Assembly: GCF_947507565.1 (NCBI RefSeq)
Contig: NC_089185.1
Coordinates: 2,046,001 to 2,110,000, forward strand
From: Oscarella lobularis
Lineage: Eukaryota > Porifera > Homoscleromorpha > Homosclerophorida > Oscarellidae
Length of the DNA: 64,000 nt
Direction: 5' to 3'
Positions 1-10,697 of the stretch are shown piece after piece (position 1 is the first letter of the stretch; the number at the start of each line of letters is the position of its first letter). Under the pieces are notes generated by a model. It made no database searches and was not told the DNA's origin. It saw only the letters and a program-made list of their open reading frames with translations. Position numbers and translations under genes: made by a program.

Positions 1-905
1 TTCCTAAATACGATCTGTTGTAGGTGTCAATTTCTATATTAGGATAAACGTTTATCAATAATTACTTAACGCAAAACAAAGAAGATACTTTTCACTACCT
101 AATGCCATTAATGTTAGCATGTAAATTAACCAAATTAAGGAGCTTGACGTACCCAGGACGTACCCAGGGTGGCCATTAGTGGATAGGCGCAAAATGGGCA
201 GCGAGCAAGGAAATTCTTCAGGACCATAAGTAATTGAAATTTGGCTTCAGCACCGATGACAAAAAATTGCAGATATCCAGCAATTTATGATTATTTTTGC
301 TGTACTTCACAATTCTTTCAGAGCAAACGTGCCCGCAAGGTAAAAAAGCGTATGCCTCGCAGATAATACGGCAATGCGCAAATGAAGTGATAGATAAAGT
401 TATCGCATTAAAGAATTACTCAACTACATGCAATAAATTCTCCGTACGAAATTCGCTTCGTTATCGAGCGCGGTTCGCAATCTTCTTCTTCTAAACATAG
501 ACCGATAGAGCTGTTGCTACTTTCAGGGGCTAGATCAAGCCACGTAATCTCTCTTTCAGTCACGGAATCGCTTTTTAGATCATGCACGCTAAGGGAAGGA
601 GGAGCGAAAAATCATCCCAAATATTGTGTTCGCTGAACACCAATTCACTCCTCGCTGACAAAAGTGCGGCTGGACACTTACGAGGTGCAGCCAAGCACTT
701 TTCAAGATAGTGATAAGGAAGACCCTCAGGTGTTAGTTCACAGAGTGTCAGGCAAACTCCAAATAAGTGCTCAGCAGACTAGCTCAATTTACAGTGTACT
801 CAGCTACGCGTAGATAGTAATAACCGCAAATAATGCTGGAACATCTGAAGTTAGGATTTCCACGAGCGCGTCACACGCTCAATCGAAAACCTTAGAATCT
901 TCTTC
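1..905. other. No gene recognised; AT-rich sequence
   Basis: No open frame here resembles a known protein, and the short frames have no conserved motif. The stretch ends in a hairpin that could be a Helitron 3' terminus, so it may be the body of a non-autonomous Helitron on the plus strand; this is inference only. Confidence 0.4.
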
Positions 906-909
906 ACCA

Positions 910-937
910 CCCGGGCGCAGCCGGGTAGTCAGCTAGT
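910..937 (+). mobile_element. Possible Helitron 3' terminus (hairpin plus CTAG)
   Basis: The arms ACCCGG (910-915) and CCGGGT (922-927) form a GC-rich hairpin followed ten bases later by CTAG and then T. Helitrons end in a short hairpin followed by CTRR, inserted before T. The 5' end (TC after A) cannot be placed, so the extent of the element is unknown. A second similar hairpin lies at 40463-40486. Confidence 0.35.
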
Positions 938-1087
938 AGAAGCTAAATACACTCTCGTGACGAAACTGGAAAGAACAGCCACATGAGACTTTGACATTGA
1001 GCACTAAACGATATATAATGCTTCTTGTCTGTAAAAGAAACAATCACAGTACGCAGAGTTTTTCGTTATGCAGTCGTGCATCATTAA

Positions 1088-1881
1088 AGGGGAACTGAAG
1101 TGGCAAAAAAATTTATTCCGATCACTGCTGTTTCGGGTGTACGTGAATGCGTACGATTCGTTAGCGTTAGTCAAAATTCTGTAACCCAAAGTTTCGCGGC
1201 TCTACAACACTCTAAAGTTTAGTGGGCGGAGTAAGGCATGACGTCACTATAGGAACGGAAGTGGCGTTTCGGCTGCTTCCAGTACTTTTTTGACAGCTTC
1301 TAGACGTCGAACTCGCTTACTAGCTATGATAGACCTTACCGATTTACGGTAGATACTGACACAAAGAAGCTATAGCTTCGACGTCTAGCTCCATTTTGGG
1401 GCAATAAGGGCCAGTTTCATTTTCGGGGAAACCGCTCCGTCTCCTAACTAGGTATGGAACAAACGCGGGTTTTAATGTGTAATTGAAACACTTTCAAACG
1501 GTTCTAGAGAGGCGAATGACGTTGTAGGCCTGATTTCGGCGGGTACCAAAATAGCGGCCGAAACTGGATGCAGCGAAAGGCACTAATTGCCTAAAACGGG
1601 GCCCAATATCGCTTATTCAAAGCGGTCTGAACTAGAACTAACACTGGCCATACGTCCTTGTTGAGAAAAATCGTGCTGTAGAGGCAATCAAAAATGTACT
1701 GGAAGCAGCAGAAACACCCACTTCCGTTCCTAGTGTGACGTCACTGACTCTTCTACGCCCAAACTAAAGCGGCTTCAAGTCCGCGCCTAAGGATCGCGAT
1801 CGTAATTGACTACCGCCATTAGAGTAGGCCTATCTATAGCTCAAGCATATCAAAAGTTTTCCTGACCACTTCAGTTCCCCT
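1088..1881. mobile_element. Kolobok-type MITE with TTAA target duplication
   Basis: A perfect 16-bp inverted repeat, AGGGGAACTGAAGTGG at 1088-1103 and its complement at 1866-1881, is flanked on both sides by TTAA (1084-1087 and 1882-1885). Further in, roughly 1218-1290 and 1691-1765 are also inverted copies of each other (sharing GGAACGGAAGTGG and CTGCTTCCAGTAC), so the inverted arms reach about 200 bp imperfectly. No coding capacity is seen. TTAA duplications occur in piggyBac and Kolobok; the AGGGGAA start matches the two Kolobok elements in this window, so Kolobok is preferred. Confidence 0.8.
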
Positions 1882-2580
1882 TTAAGCTAAATAAGGGTGC
1901 GGACAATTTTATTTGCAAAAAATGAGACGTTGAAAGGGGAAGTCTCATGGGTTCCATTTCCTCCATCGCTTGAAAGATCTTATCAAAATAAAGCGTTCTA
2001 TACGGCGATTAGCCGCTTTTGTACCTTTTTGAGCGTGCAGCGAGTTGTCGAAGTAGAGGGTGTGTCAGGATGGGCCTCGCCCCTACTATGCAGTGACGTT
2101 AGTGGTTCTTGGTGCGTATGGTGTACTGCATAGCTTATGGTTGCAGCAACGGCGACAGAGAAGCAGCCCGCGGAATCAGCTTTTTTCGCCTACCGTTGAC
2201 TAGGAAAGACACCTTAAGAAAATGGCTTCTTCGTTTGCGCCTGAAAGACCCTCCGCTATCGTCAAATAGCCGGGTTTGCTCAGAACATTTTACGCCAGAT
2301 TGCTTTGTGAAAGATCTTCGGGCTGAGCTACTCCACGAAAAGCCTCGCGCGACACTCCGTGAAGGAGCTATCCCCACCTTTTTCGACTCCAATTAAGAAT
2401 GGATTTTTCATGCCCGGCGTTCGTCCAGCATGGTTACTTAGTGGAATTTCCCCAATTTCAAGTCCTCAGCGTCCATCAGATCATTCGTCGGAAATGAAGG
2501 GTGACAGTGTAGCAGAGCATTCTTTGGAAATCAAAGAAGAAAGGAGGATTATGAACCCATAGACTCGTCGGCTGCTGACG

Positions 2581-4967
2581 CAGGGCTCGATTAGTCTAAA
2601 AATTTTCCATCGCAAGAACTGCTACGCAAAACAATCTTTGCGTAGCAGAACTTTTAAAATGCATCGCAATTTGTTTAACTTACGTTAAACGATGTGTAAG
2701 CATAAGTCTTACAGTATGTTATGACATAGATAAGTCATTAAGTTTCTAAGTCAAAGTGAAACTGACTCCGAGTTCGAGTCTCCATATTTCCTTTTTCGAG
2801 ATCCATATGGCTGAGTTCCCGAACGTCTAGCGGTGGTAAAAAACCGCCGTGTCGCTTCTTTCGGTTCAAAGTTTTCTGTAGGAGTTCCGTCGATGCTGAT
2901 TCGCATGACGTTGTCGAGGCTTTCTTCTCCGAGACTTGAACGCCAATCGGTCTTGATTCGTCTCATTGCACTAAATCCCCGCTCGACTATAGCGTTGCTC
3001 ACGGGAAGCATCAAAAATGCGAATGAGGTGTACAAGATTGGAAAAGGAGTGACTGTACTCGGTCAGCACAATAGGCCAAATCTTATTCTTTTCCACATGT
3101 TGCAAGTTGTCAAGCCAAAAGACTTTGAATGTTGTCCACTCGCTCATAATGTTTTCGACTGATGTATTCTTTGCCTCAAGTGCGAGGTTGAAATGACGAA
3201 CTGCTGATGAAATTTCGCTGTCTCCGTAGCCCATGATTTGATCCTTGTCCGTTGGCCATAATTTCGTGTCAAGCAACCGAACGGCCTTGAAGAAATCTTT
3301 CTTTAAGTCATTCATCCGATTAGCAACGCAGTTATTGACAGCCGTAATATAAAGGTTTCGGGAGTTATTAAACGCCTCAAGAACGTCTCAACGTCTACAG
3401 CAGAAAGAAATTTTGTAATTTCTGTTGTTTCAATTGTTCCTTCGCGCAACCTCTCGACAGAAACATGAAGTGTATCTAGGATAGCTATTGCTAAAGGCAA
3501 GTCCATCAAACTACCTTGTAAATTGCATGATAGTTTAGCCAAGGGCTTCAACAATGCTCGAAAGAAGAGCATATGCAGCACAAATTTGAAGCTCTTTAAC
3601 TTTTTCAAATAGCCTTGAAAACAAGTTCTTTCTGTTGCAGGCGAGCTCTCAGAAGAAAGGGACTCTATGTGAGCACAGATAACGGCATATCCTGCAATTA
3701 AGCTGTCAAGAGCGTTGCATTTGTGTTGTAGCCACCTCGTTCTGTGGGCCTTCTCCGGCTTTTTTACTGCAGTCTCTAGTATACTTCCTAAGTCTCTTAA
3801 CTGTATTAGCCGCTTAGGACTCTTTTGGTAGACATAGTACATGTCCATTAGCACTTTCGTAACTTCCGTCATGTATGTTTCTGAAAAAGCGTCTTTAGCA
3901 AGCCAATTCAAGGCGATGGTTTAGACAGTGAATGCCTACTATCCAGGGAACTTCTTGTCGCAGTAAGGTAACTAAACCTGGTCGACGTCCCAGGTTTACA
4001 GCAGAACCATCAACGCACAATCCAATCAACTTAGTTTTCCAGTCATCTATGCCCATTTCAGCAAAAACGTCTTGGACAGTAGCAAAAATTCCTTCAGCTG
4101 TAGCATCCGTGACATCTTTTAATCGCAGAAATCGACAATCGGTTGTTCCATCTTGACGACCAAACATCACGTAAATTAGCTCTTTTTCCTTGACACTACT
4201 GTCCGTCGAACCATCCATCAGCAGCGAAATATAAGGTGATGCCTTCATATCTTTAAGCACGGCGTCTTTGAGCGTTTGACTGATGACATCTGTAAATTCT
4301 CGGCACTTTTTGTCGGTTGCGTATGTATTACCCAAGGCAACTCCGTGTCGTTTTTCCGAAACTTGGCAAAAGGAAGTTCCTCTTTTGCTAAATAGTACGC
4401 CACATCAAAAAGTTTCTGCACACGCTCCTCTTCTTCACTTGAAGCTACTGCCATCGCACGGCCTATTGGAGTCGACGTGTAGAGGTTCGAAATAGATGCT
4501 GTTGGCCGTTTCTGTCTTCTGGCTTCTTCGTGCATTTGCGACTTCGAGTGCTTCGCGACGTTATCTTTCTTTAGCCATTTGCCTGATACGCCTTCGAAAA
4601 AGCGGGACTGTAATTCCGACAGCTTTTCAGGCGCTCACTGTGCGTCTGGCACCATTCGCAGTATATTCTCGTGATTAGACCTTTGTCCTCGTCAAACCGA
4701 AGCCATTCGCCGGATCGGTCAACTTCCAGGGCCCAACGCTTCACCGTAAGGACACTGACTGCCATGTGGAAGAAGCAAGGAAGAAAAGATCTCCGCGTGT
4801 GCATTCCTTATAGCGTGCGCTACTGCGCTTCTAAGCGTCTCTTGAGCCAAAAACTTTGCGTCGCAAAATCAGCGACGCAAAATCAGCGACGCAATTACAT
4901 TTTTGCTTCGCAAAACTAAAATCTTCTGTCGCAAATTGCGATGCGATACCGCTTAAATCGAGCCCTG
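2581..4967 (-). mobile_element. hAT element (5-bp target duplication) nested in Kolobok-1
   Basis: The ends are CAGGGCTCGATT at 2581 and AATCGAGCCCTG ending at 4967, flanked by TGACG on both sides (2576-2580 and 4968-4972). Subterminal short repeats occur: GCTACGCAAA with its complement near 2620-2650, and two copies of a GCGACGCAAAATCA unit near 4860-4890. When the element plus one TGACG copy is removed in thought, the Kolobok frame runs on through the site, so this is a clean, later insertion. A 5-bp duplication is typical of the hAT5 group of hAT elements. Confidence 0.85.
2751..4804 (-). pseudogene. hAT transposase, several frames
   Basis: Read from the start at 4804, the pieces are: an N-terminal zinc-finger-like part with CEWC (about 4660); a helical linker; a DDE core with YISLLMDGSTDSS (first acidic motif, about 4220) and LIGLCVDGSAVN (about 4010), then HCLNHRLELAC (about 3910); a middle part with RTRWLQHKCNALDSL; and the C-terminal hAT dimerisation region with NAIVERGFSAMRRIKTDWR (about 2960). 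The last motif is diagnostic for hAT transposases. The gene is split over at least five frames, with shifts near 4530, 4320, 3900, 3310 and 3000, some of which could be introns. The closest type is the ZNF862/ZMYM-like group of hAT proteins. Confidence 0.85.
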
Positions 4968-6489
4968 TGACGAAACCAAATCAACAAGCCTTGCTGACGA
5001 TATCACACCGCAGGATGACAAGACATTTCTTGTGTTCGCCACCTCCGTGAATAAACTGTTTCGATTTTGTCCTATTTGTGGATCTCCTATTTCAGAGAGT
5101 ACGCAGACCACAAGAGGAAGTAAACTAATGGCCCATTTGCAGTGTTTGATTGGCCACAACGTAAAATGGTCGTCCCAACCAGATATTGCTGGTATGGCCG
5201 CAGGAAATCTGCTAATAGCAGCATCAATTTTGCTAACTGGAGGCTCCTTCACAAAATTCGACGACTTTTCAAGACTCTAAATCTGATGTCCATCTCCAAA
5301 GCTGAATTTTATAAGATCCAAGATGCATATATTTTTCCTGTTATTAATGAAGCGTGGAAAGGACATAAAAAAGAATTGATCACGAAGTTGAAAGGTAAAC
5401 AGAGCCCTCACTGGAGACGGACGTTGCGATAGCCCAGGATACTCGGCCAAGTACTGCACGTATACATTTATTGAGCAGAGCAGCGGCCAAATTATCGACT
5501 TTGAACTTGTCCAAGTGTCAGAAGTTGCCAATTCTTGCGTGATGAAGAAAGAAGCTTTTTTCCGCGCGCTGAGTCGCCTCCAACGGGACTTGGATATTGT
5601 TCAGATTGCAACAGATCGTCACGTGCAAATACGAAGCCTCCTTACAGAACAGTGAGTATTGACCATCAATTTGACGTTTGGCACCTGGCAAAGTCTGTCC
5701 TCAAAAAGTTACTTACCAAAGGAAAGACAAAGGGAAATGAGGACATTTTTCCGTGGATCAAGTCCATCACGAATCACCTTTGGTGGTGCTCGCAGTTATG
5801 TGGCGGTAATGAAATGCTTCTAATAGAAAAATGCACGTCGCTTGTCCATCATATCGCTAACGTCCACTCCTGGGGAAACAGCGACTTGTTGTACAATGCT
5901 GCCACGATGAATTATTGCCAACAGATGAAGCGGAGGTGAAGTAGCTCAAACCAGGTTCTGCTCCTCATGAGGCAATTCAGAAAATTGTCCTTGACAAGCG
6001 CCTACTCAACGACGTCAAAAAGATCACAAAGTTAGAAGCTTACCACTCTCTGCTGACAAAGTACTGTCCAAAGCGAATACATTTTCGATATAATGGGATG
6101 GTTGCTCGGACGCAGCTAGCGATTCTTGACCATAATAACAACGTCGGGCGCCCGCAAACTGTTGACGACGACGGAGAGGGATGATACAAGATCGTGTTCC
6201 CGAAAGCAACAAAGTGTTGGGTTGCAAGCCAATTTATGAGCCCAAGGGTTATCTCTATCGACGAGAACTGTTATCTGACATAATAGCCCTACGAGAGAAA
6301 AAAGCAACAAAATTGAATACTTACAAAGTGGAACCTTTGCCGGCACCCATTGCTTCAAGAATTACGTCTGTAGAAAGACCAGAAAAGAGCGACGTAATTA
6401 AGAAACAAATAAGTAGATTTAGCGACTGAATGTATTTTTCATTCCTATTGAGGAATCTCCAGTCAGACAGGCCACAGAATGTTATCAAA

Positions 6490-7104
6490 CTAATCTGACT
6501 CGCTAGAGGTCTCGTCTATGTCTAAATCCATATTGTCACCAGCCCATTGAAAGCCGACGTATTGGCCGCATTCTTCCGGAAACTTCCTTCTTATAACGAC
6601 TACAACAAACGATGGGAGGCAAATTCGGACTCCTCGTCCAAGTCGTTCGTGGACCCAATACGTAAACTGCCGATACGCAGTTAGCTTTAGTAGTCTAAGC
6701 AGAGTCAGTAGGGTTGACTAGTGTTACACCGCTGCATACCTGTTAGAAAAAGGCTCCGTAATTTCGCCTCTTCTGACGTCGTTCATGCTCACAACAGCTG
6801 TTCTCAGAACGTCGACGTTGAGACAGACTGCGCCGAAGTTTTCATGGTCTGTAATGCACTGAAGACCATACATCGTCCAGTCAAGTGCGTTTTCCTCTTG
6901 ACAACAACGGAACTCTCGCTCAGACGGCATAATGTGGCACAGGTAGCAAGTGCACCACGCCCTACTCGAACGATCGACCGTATCAATGTCGGTTACGCTA
7001 CTGACGCTGCTCTGATCCAAACTAGAAGGAAGAAAATCCTCACTGTATTGAGGATCGGGTCTTTCATGCCGCGGTTCGAAGCTGTAAAGCTCAATTGACG
7101 ACAT
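6490..7104 (-). CDS. P2X7-receptor ballast-domain (P2RX7_C-like) protein carried by Kolobok-1
   Basis: The best start is ATG at 7104, 20 bp inside the inner edge of the right TIR. An acidic, Ser-rich N-terminus leads to the cysteine-rich module WCTCYLCHIMPSE, FRCCQEENAL, CITDHENFGAVCLN (about 6940-6810). A likely 36-nt intron near 6720-6685 joins this to RQFTYWVHERLGRGVRI and a C-terminus with the acidic tail ending at 6490. The cysteine pattern matches the cytoplasmic zinc/GDP-binding ballast of vertebrate P2X7, which also occurs as stand-alone proteins in invertebrates. One cysteine of the usual ECxCC motif is replaced by F. No stop interrupts the frame. The role in transposition is unknown. 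Confidence 0.75.
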
Positions 7105-7310
7105 TATTCGGCAAAATAGCGTGCGCACCAAGAACCACTGGCGTCACTGCATAGTAGGGGCGAGGCCCATCCTGACACACCCTCTACTTCGACAACTCGC
7201 TGCACGCTCAAAAAGGTACAAAAGCGGCTAATCGCCGTACAGAACGCTTTATTTCGATAAGATCTTTCAAGCGATGGAGGAAGTGGAACCCATGAGACTT
7301 CCCCTTTGAA

Positions 7311-8860
7311 CTTTCTCGGGTTGTTGTCTTTTGGTCTGTAAAAGACGAATACGTTCTGAAAAATTGTTGTGGTACGCCACAGGTTTTCTTTTCCTAAGTA
7401 GGTAAGCGGCGGCGAACAAGCAACGAGATAATCGATTTTTCAACAAAAACATTCAATCAAAAAATAAATAAATATTCTACCGCATTCACTATTAAACGCA
7501 TGAACTTAATTAACTCTGCTATGAACCGCGCCTCGCGCAACCCTTTCGGCTTCACCACCTCCGGATAGCGAAAATAATAGTCCAACACTATCAAGAAGTC
7601 TGTCTTTAAGCTCGAACGGATCTGCAGCCATCTTCGTCAACGGCAGACTTGGAAAATGCATTTGAATAAGAGGCTCGGGCGGCTGTGATTCTGAAACTGC
7701 TCACACATCTGACAACATTGAACTTTTTGCTGACGCAACGCTTTCGGCATTGCGATTTGATCTCTTCATATTATGACGTCCCCCACATTTGACTTAGCGG
7801 GACACAAAGGCTAACAACACCCTTAAAGTGAAAGCTAAATCCGCCTTGGTGACGGCCGCCAAGTGCGTAATATCAAAAGCAATCGACTGAGTTGCGGATT
7901 TGCTTCTGTGTTAGCCTGTATTTTATTAAAACCTTTTTAACGGTCCGAGTGAAAACGCGCTCTCAACGCGTGTGATAGATTACTGACAACATGAGTCGGT
8001 TGAAAAAGCTGCTAAAGCAGTTTTACGTCAGCTTCCGTGAGCAATGGAACCCCGGGAGTTAAAACGTCTAATCAAAGTATTACATTACGCATTAGCCAAT
8101 GACTTGGTGCAATAACTATTTCCATTTGAAATTATTTGCTTGTTTTAAGTGTGCCACGAAGAGCTTACCCAACGCTTGCGACGCGTTTTAGTTTTACGCA
8201 ACGATGAAATTGGCTAGCGTGTTAATTCTGCATACAAATCATACATACAAAAAAGGATGAATTTCCCTTATTTCGGCGAAGTCTTTCGAACGCTGTAACG
8301 TCAGGGATAGTAGTCTTCTATCTCTGGTAACGTGAACGAAACAAAGTCGCGCGCTACAGTAGAAGTGTTATCTATAGCCTCTTGTAAAACGAAGCGGTTT
8401 TCTGCTTCTTCTGCAGATTCCCCTGCCTTTGCTTCTTCCCCTACTTTTTTCTTATATATTTCTTTTTTGCTGCGGTGTTTTTGCGATGAAATGTACATCA
8501 TTTAGGTTCTTCCGGAGAGTTTTTTCTTCTTTGCCTCGGCCTTGGCCGAGCGCGAAAGTTTTCCACAGCGTCGGTCATTCGCCAACTGCCGGCGCCGAGC
8601 GGCGTCGCGCGGCGGCGATAGGAACGTCTGCGCCAACGAGTTCTCTCGCATCCGTTGGTCGTCGCTTTCTTCGAGCACGGCGTGGGTACCGGCGTCATCG
8701 TTGGTTTATAGGCTTTTTGCTCGTCGCTGTCGTCGCCTTCATTGTGTTATGCGGCTTGTCTGTCGTCGCTGTCGCCGCCTTTGTCTTGGGATCCGGCTTC
8801 TGTCTCTGTATATCCTCTGTCAACAGCCGTCAAATCCTTTTCTCTTAAAAAAGCACATCG
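7311..8860. other. No gene recognised; includes a CGC/GTC-rich low-complexity tract
   Basis: Several short frames are open but none has a recognisable domain. The part from about 8570 to 8800 is rich in CGTCGC and GCCGCC triplets, which keeps all frames open on both strands and makes the open frames there uninformative. A minus-strand Lys/Glu-rich frame (8301-8501) is not recognised and has no supporting neighbour. Confidence 0.45.
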
Positions 8861-9173
8861 GGTAACTGTTCAAAATGACTGCAAATTCCGCAAAGAAAGA
8901 GCAATAATGTGGAATGCAGAATTTTCAACAATTCCAGAACTTTCGCTTCGATACGACCAATACATGTCGCAGGCCTGCATAAGGCCCGCGTGGCTTATGC
9001 TGTCTGACAAAAGGAACAAATCTGGGTTTACTTTGCCTATTAAAGAGTCGCATGAAACAGATACCATACCAGGTCAAATACACTGACTTACTTTTCTAAT
9101 TTGTTTCCGTGGGATTCCACTGTTTCATACCTATATCAAAACTCTTTGCAAGATTACACAGTGTTCTTTTTCG

Positions 9174-10329
9174 ATGGTCTCTGATAACGTAAGGGGTAAG
9201 AGGTATTATAGAATATCAGGTTATCGAGCGATCTTCCACGGAGTTATTGACATTTTGTCAGACGTAACGGATTCTGGGTCAACCAAGTATTTTCACGGCG
9301 TCGTCGCTGACGAGACCGGCCGAATTCGATTCATTTTCTTTACGCCAAGCCGCAGGAAGCGACTCGCTCAATTCGCTGCAGCGAACCACGCCGTCTCTTT
9401 TACAAACGCCAAAATCAAGCGCAGCAAATGAAGCCAACATTGAGGGCCTTTCGAGATCTCCGAAAAAAGTATCAGTCACTACTCACATTGACGCGACTCC
9501 AGATCCCACGAAGTTCATTACGCTTCTTCAAATCAAGGATCAAGTTCCAAATCAAAAAGTGTCGTTCAAAGCTAAAGTTTTCGATCTCTCTCAAACTATG
9601 GAATCTTCTACTGGTGTCAACGTTCGTCGAGCTTCTGTTAGTGACGACACCGCAAAAAGCATTCTGACCCTTTGGGGGAACTTTACAGACGTCGTTCAAA
9701 TAAATCGGTTATATGGCTTTGTTGGCATGCGGGTCAAACTTGCCGAATATGAATTGACTCTCTGTACCCCGAAAGGAAACGCCGAAAATCGTCCTATTGA
9801 CGACATCGGCTCATTCTGTCTGCTTCCTTTCTTTTTGTCTGAAAGACCTACTTTCGTTCACGGCGCTAAAATTATCGGCGCCACCAGCTTTTCTTCTCAC
9901 GCACTTTTTCCCTCCTGCAAGTTTGGCCACACTTCGCAGTCTGATTCCTCCGTCCCATACGCCATATGCTCCTCATGCTTCTGCCTTTCACCACTGTTCC
10001 AAAGAGATAACATCGTTCTTGACAATTGCGGCTGACGGAACGAAAATTAATTTAAATGCTCACTGCCCCGAAATGGTAAAATTACCGCCAAAAGCATCAC
10101 TGAAGGGTTTCGTTTGTCAGCCCCAAAATTCACCGTCAAAAACAACAAAGCCAGAAAAATCGTTGACGTCATTCAGCTCAATAACGCCCCGCAAGTACGC
10201 AAGTATTCTGCTGCCGTGCGTTCACTTTTTCCAACTAACGCTGACGCTGACCAGGACACCTCCGCTGCAAAATCTGCCACATTCGAAGGCGATAGCTTCG
10301 ACGGAGACGAACTTCTCGATAACGAATAA
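9174..10329 (+). pseudogene. RPA-like protein with OB-folds (single-stranded-DNA binding), frameshifted
   Basis: The first OB-fold-like segment (9174-9431) contains YYRISGYRAIFHGVIDIL and YFHGVVADETGRIRFIFF. A one-base shift at about 9420-9430 leads to a second segment (to about 10035) with KVSFKAKVFDLSQ, VSDDTAKSILTLWG and MRVKLAEYELTLC, the strand pattern of RPA70-type OB-folds. Further shifts occur near 10030 and 10110, and an acidic tail ends at 10329. Stand-alone RPA-like proteins are frequent companions of Helitrons and other elements, but no Rep or helicase adjoins this copy, so the parent element is unknown. It could also be a decayed host paralogue. Confidence 0.55.
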
Positions 10330-10697
10330 CATTTTTTCTGTTGTTTTCAAGTAAGGAAGGAGGGCTTTTCTCCGCTCTTTGCGGGAGACGTTTTGGATTT
10401 GCGTTACATCTTTGTAAGCCTTAACAAGCTGTCTTCAGTTATTTCATTTTGCATGCTTTTGTGTTTTTTTAGCATGCTCCAACTGTTCTTAAAGGGTAAC
10501 TAACATGGAAAAATCCCTTTTCGATTTTTTTGCTTTTCATACTCTTTGTACTGTAAAGGAATAGAAACGCGTTGAAATTTTGAACTATGAGGTATTTTGC
10601 CATCATTTATGGCATTTACCCTTGTATTTCCGGACACACCCCTACGGGACGCTAATACGTCATTGGAGGTTCCTGTTTGTCAAGGGCTACCTGCTTC

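Larger units (their letters stand above)
2118..6429 (+). pseudogene. Kolobok transposase (THAP domain), broken by a hAT insertion and small lesions
   Basis: The start is ATG at 2118, two bases inside the left TIR's inner edge. Residues 1-90 form a THAP zinc-binding domain: MVYCIAYGCSN, then a W and CSEHF near the end. After the hAT insertion (2581-4967) the frame resumes with a CPICG motif (about 5070), SSQPDIAGMAAGNLL, the acidic catalytic-type motif GDGRCDSPG (about 5415), TDRH (about 5610), then DHQFDVWHLAKS, NHLWWC and HHIANVHSW. The C-terminus YKIVFPKATKCW to YEPKGYLYRRE ends at 6429. These motifs recur in order in Kolobok-2, which supports the family call. Lesions: a 1-nt shift near 5650 and an in-frame TGA at about 6180. 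Kolobok transposases normally carry an N-terminal THAP domain that binds the TIRs. Confidence 0.75.
1935..7305 (+). mobile_element. Kolobok-1 DNA transposon with 182-bp TIRs, interrupted by a hAT
   Basis: Terminal inverted repeats of 182 bp (1935-2116 and 7124-7305) have equal length and about five mismatches by eye. The flanks are TTGAA on both sides (1930-1934 and 7306-7310). The element holds a plus-strand THAP/Kolobok-type transposase (2118-6429) and a minus-strand gene with a P2X7-ballast domain (6490-7104), both pointing inward. A hAT element (2581-4967) is inserted in the transposase. The near-identical TIRs suggest a fairly recent insertion, but the transposase has stops and frameshifts. 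Confidence 0.8.

Noticed and set aside
1084-1885. piggyBac origin for the TTAA-flanked MITE
   Set aside because: piggyBac ends usually start CCC; the AGGGGAA start instead matches the Kolobok elements next to it.
8429-8865. Long plus-strand frames with hydrophobic stretches (8429-8848, 8542-8865) that look like membrane segments
   Set aside because: They lie in a CGTCGC/GTCGCC-rich tract that leaves several frames open on both strands; the hydrophobic look comes from GTC/GCC triplets.
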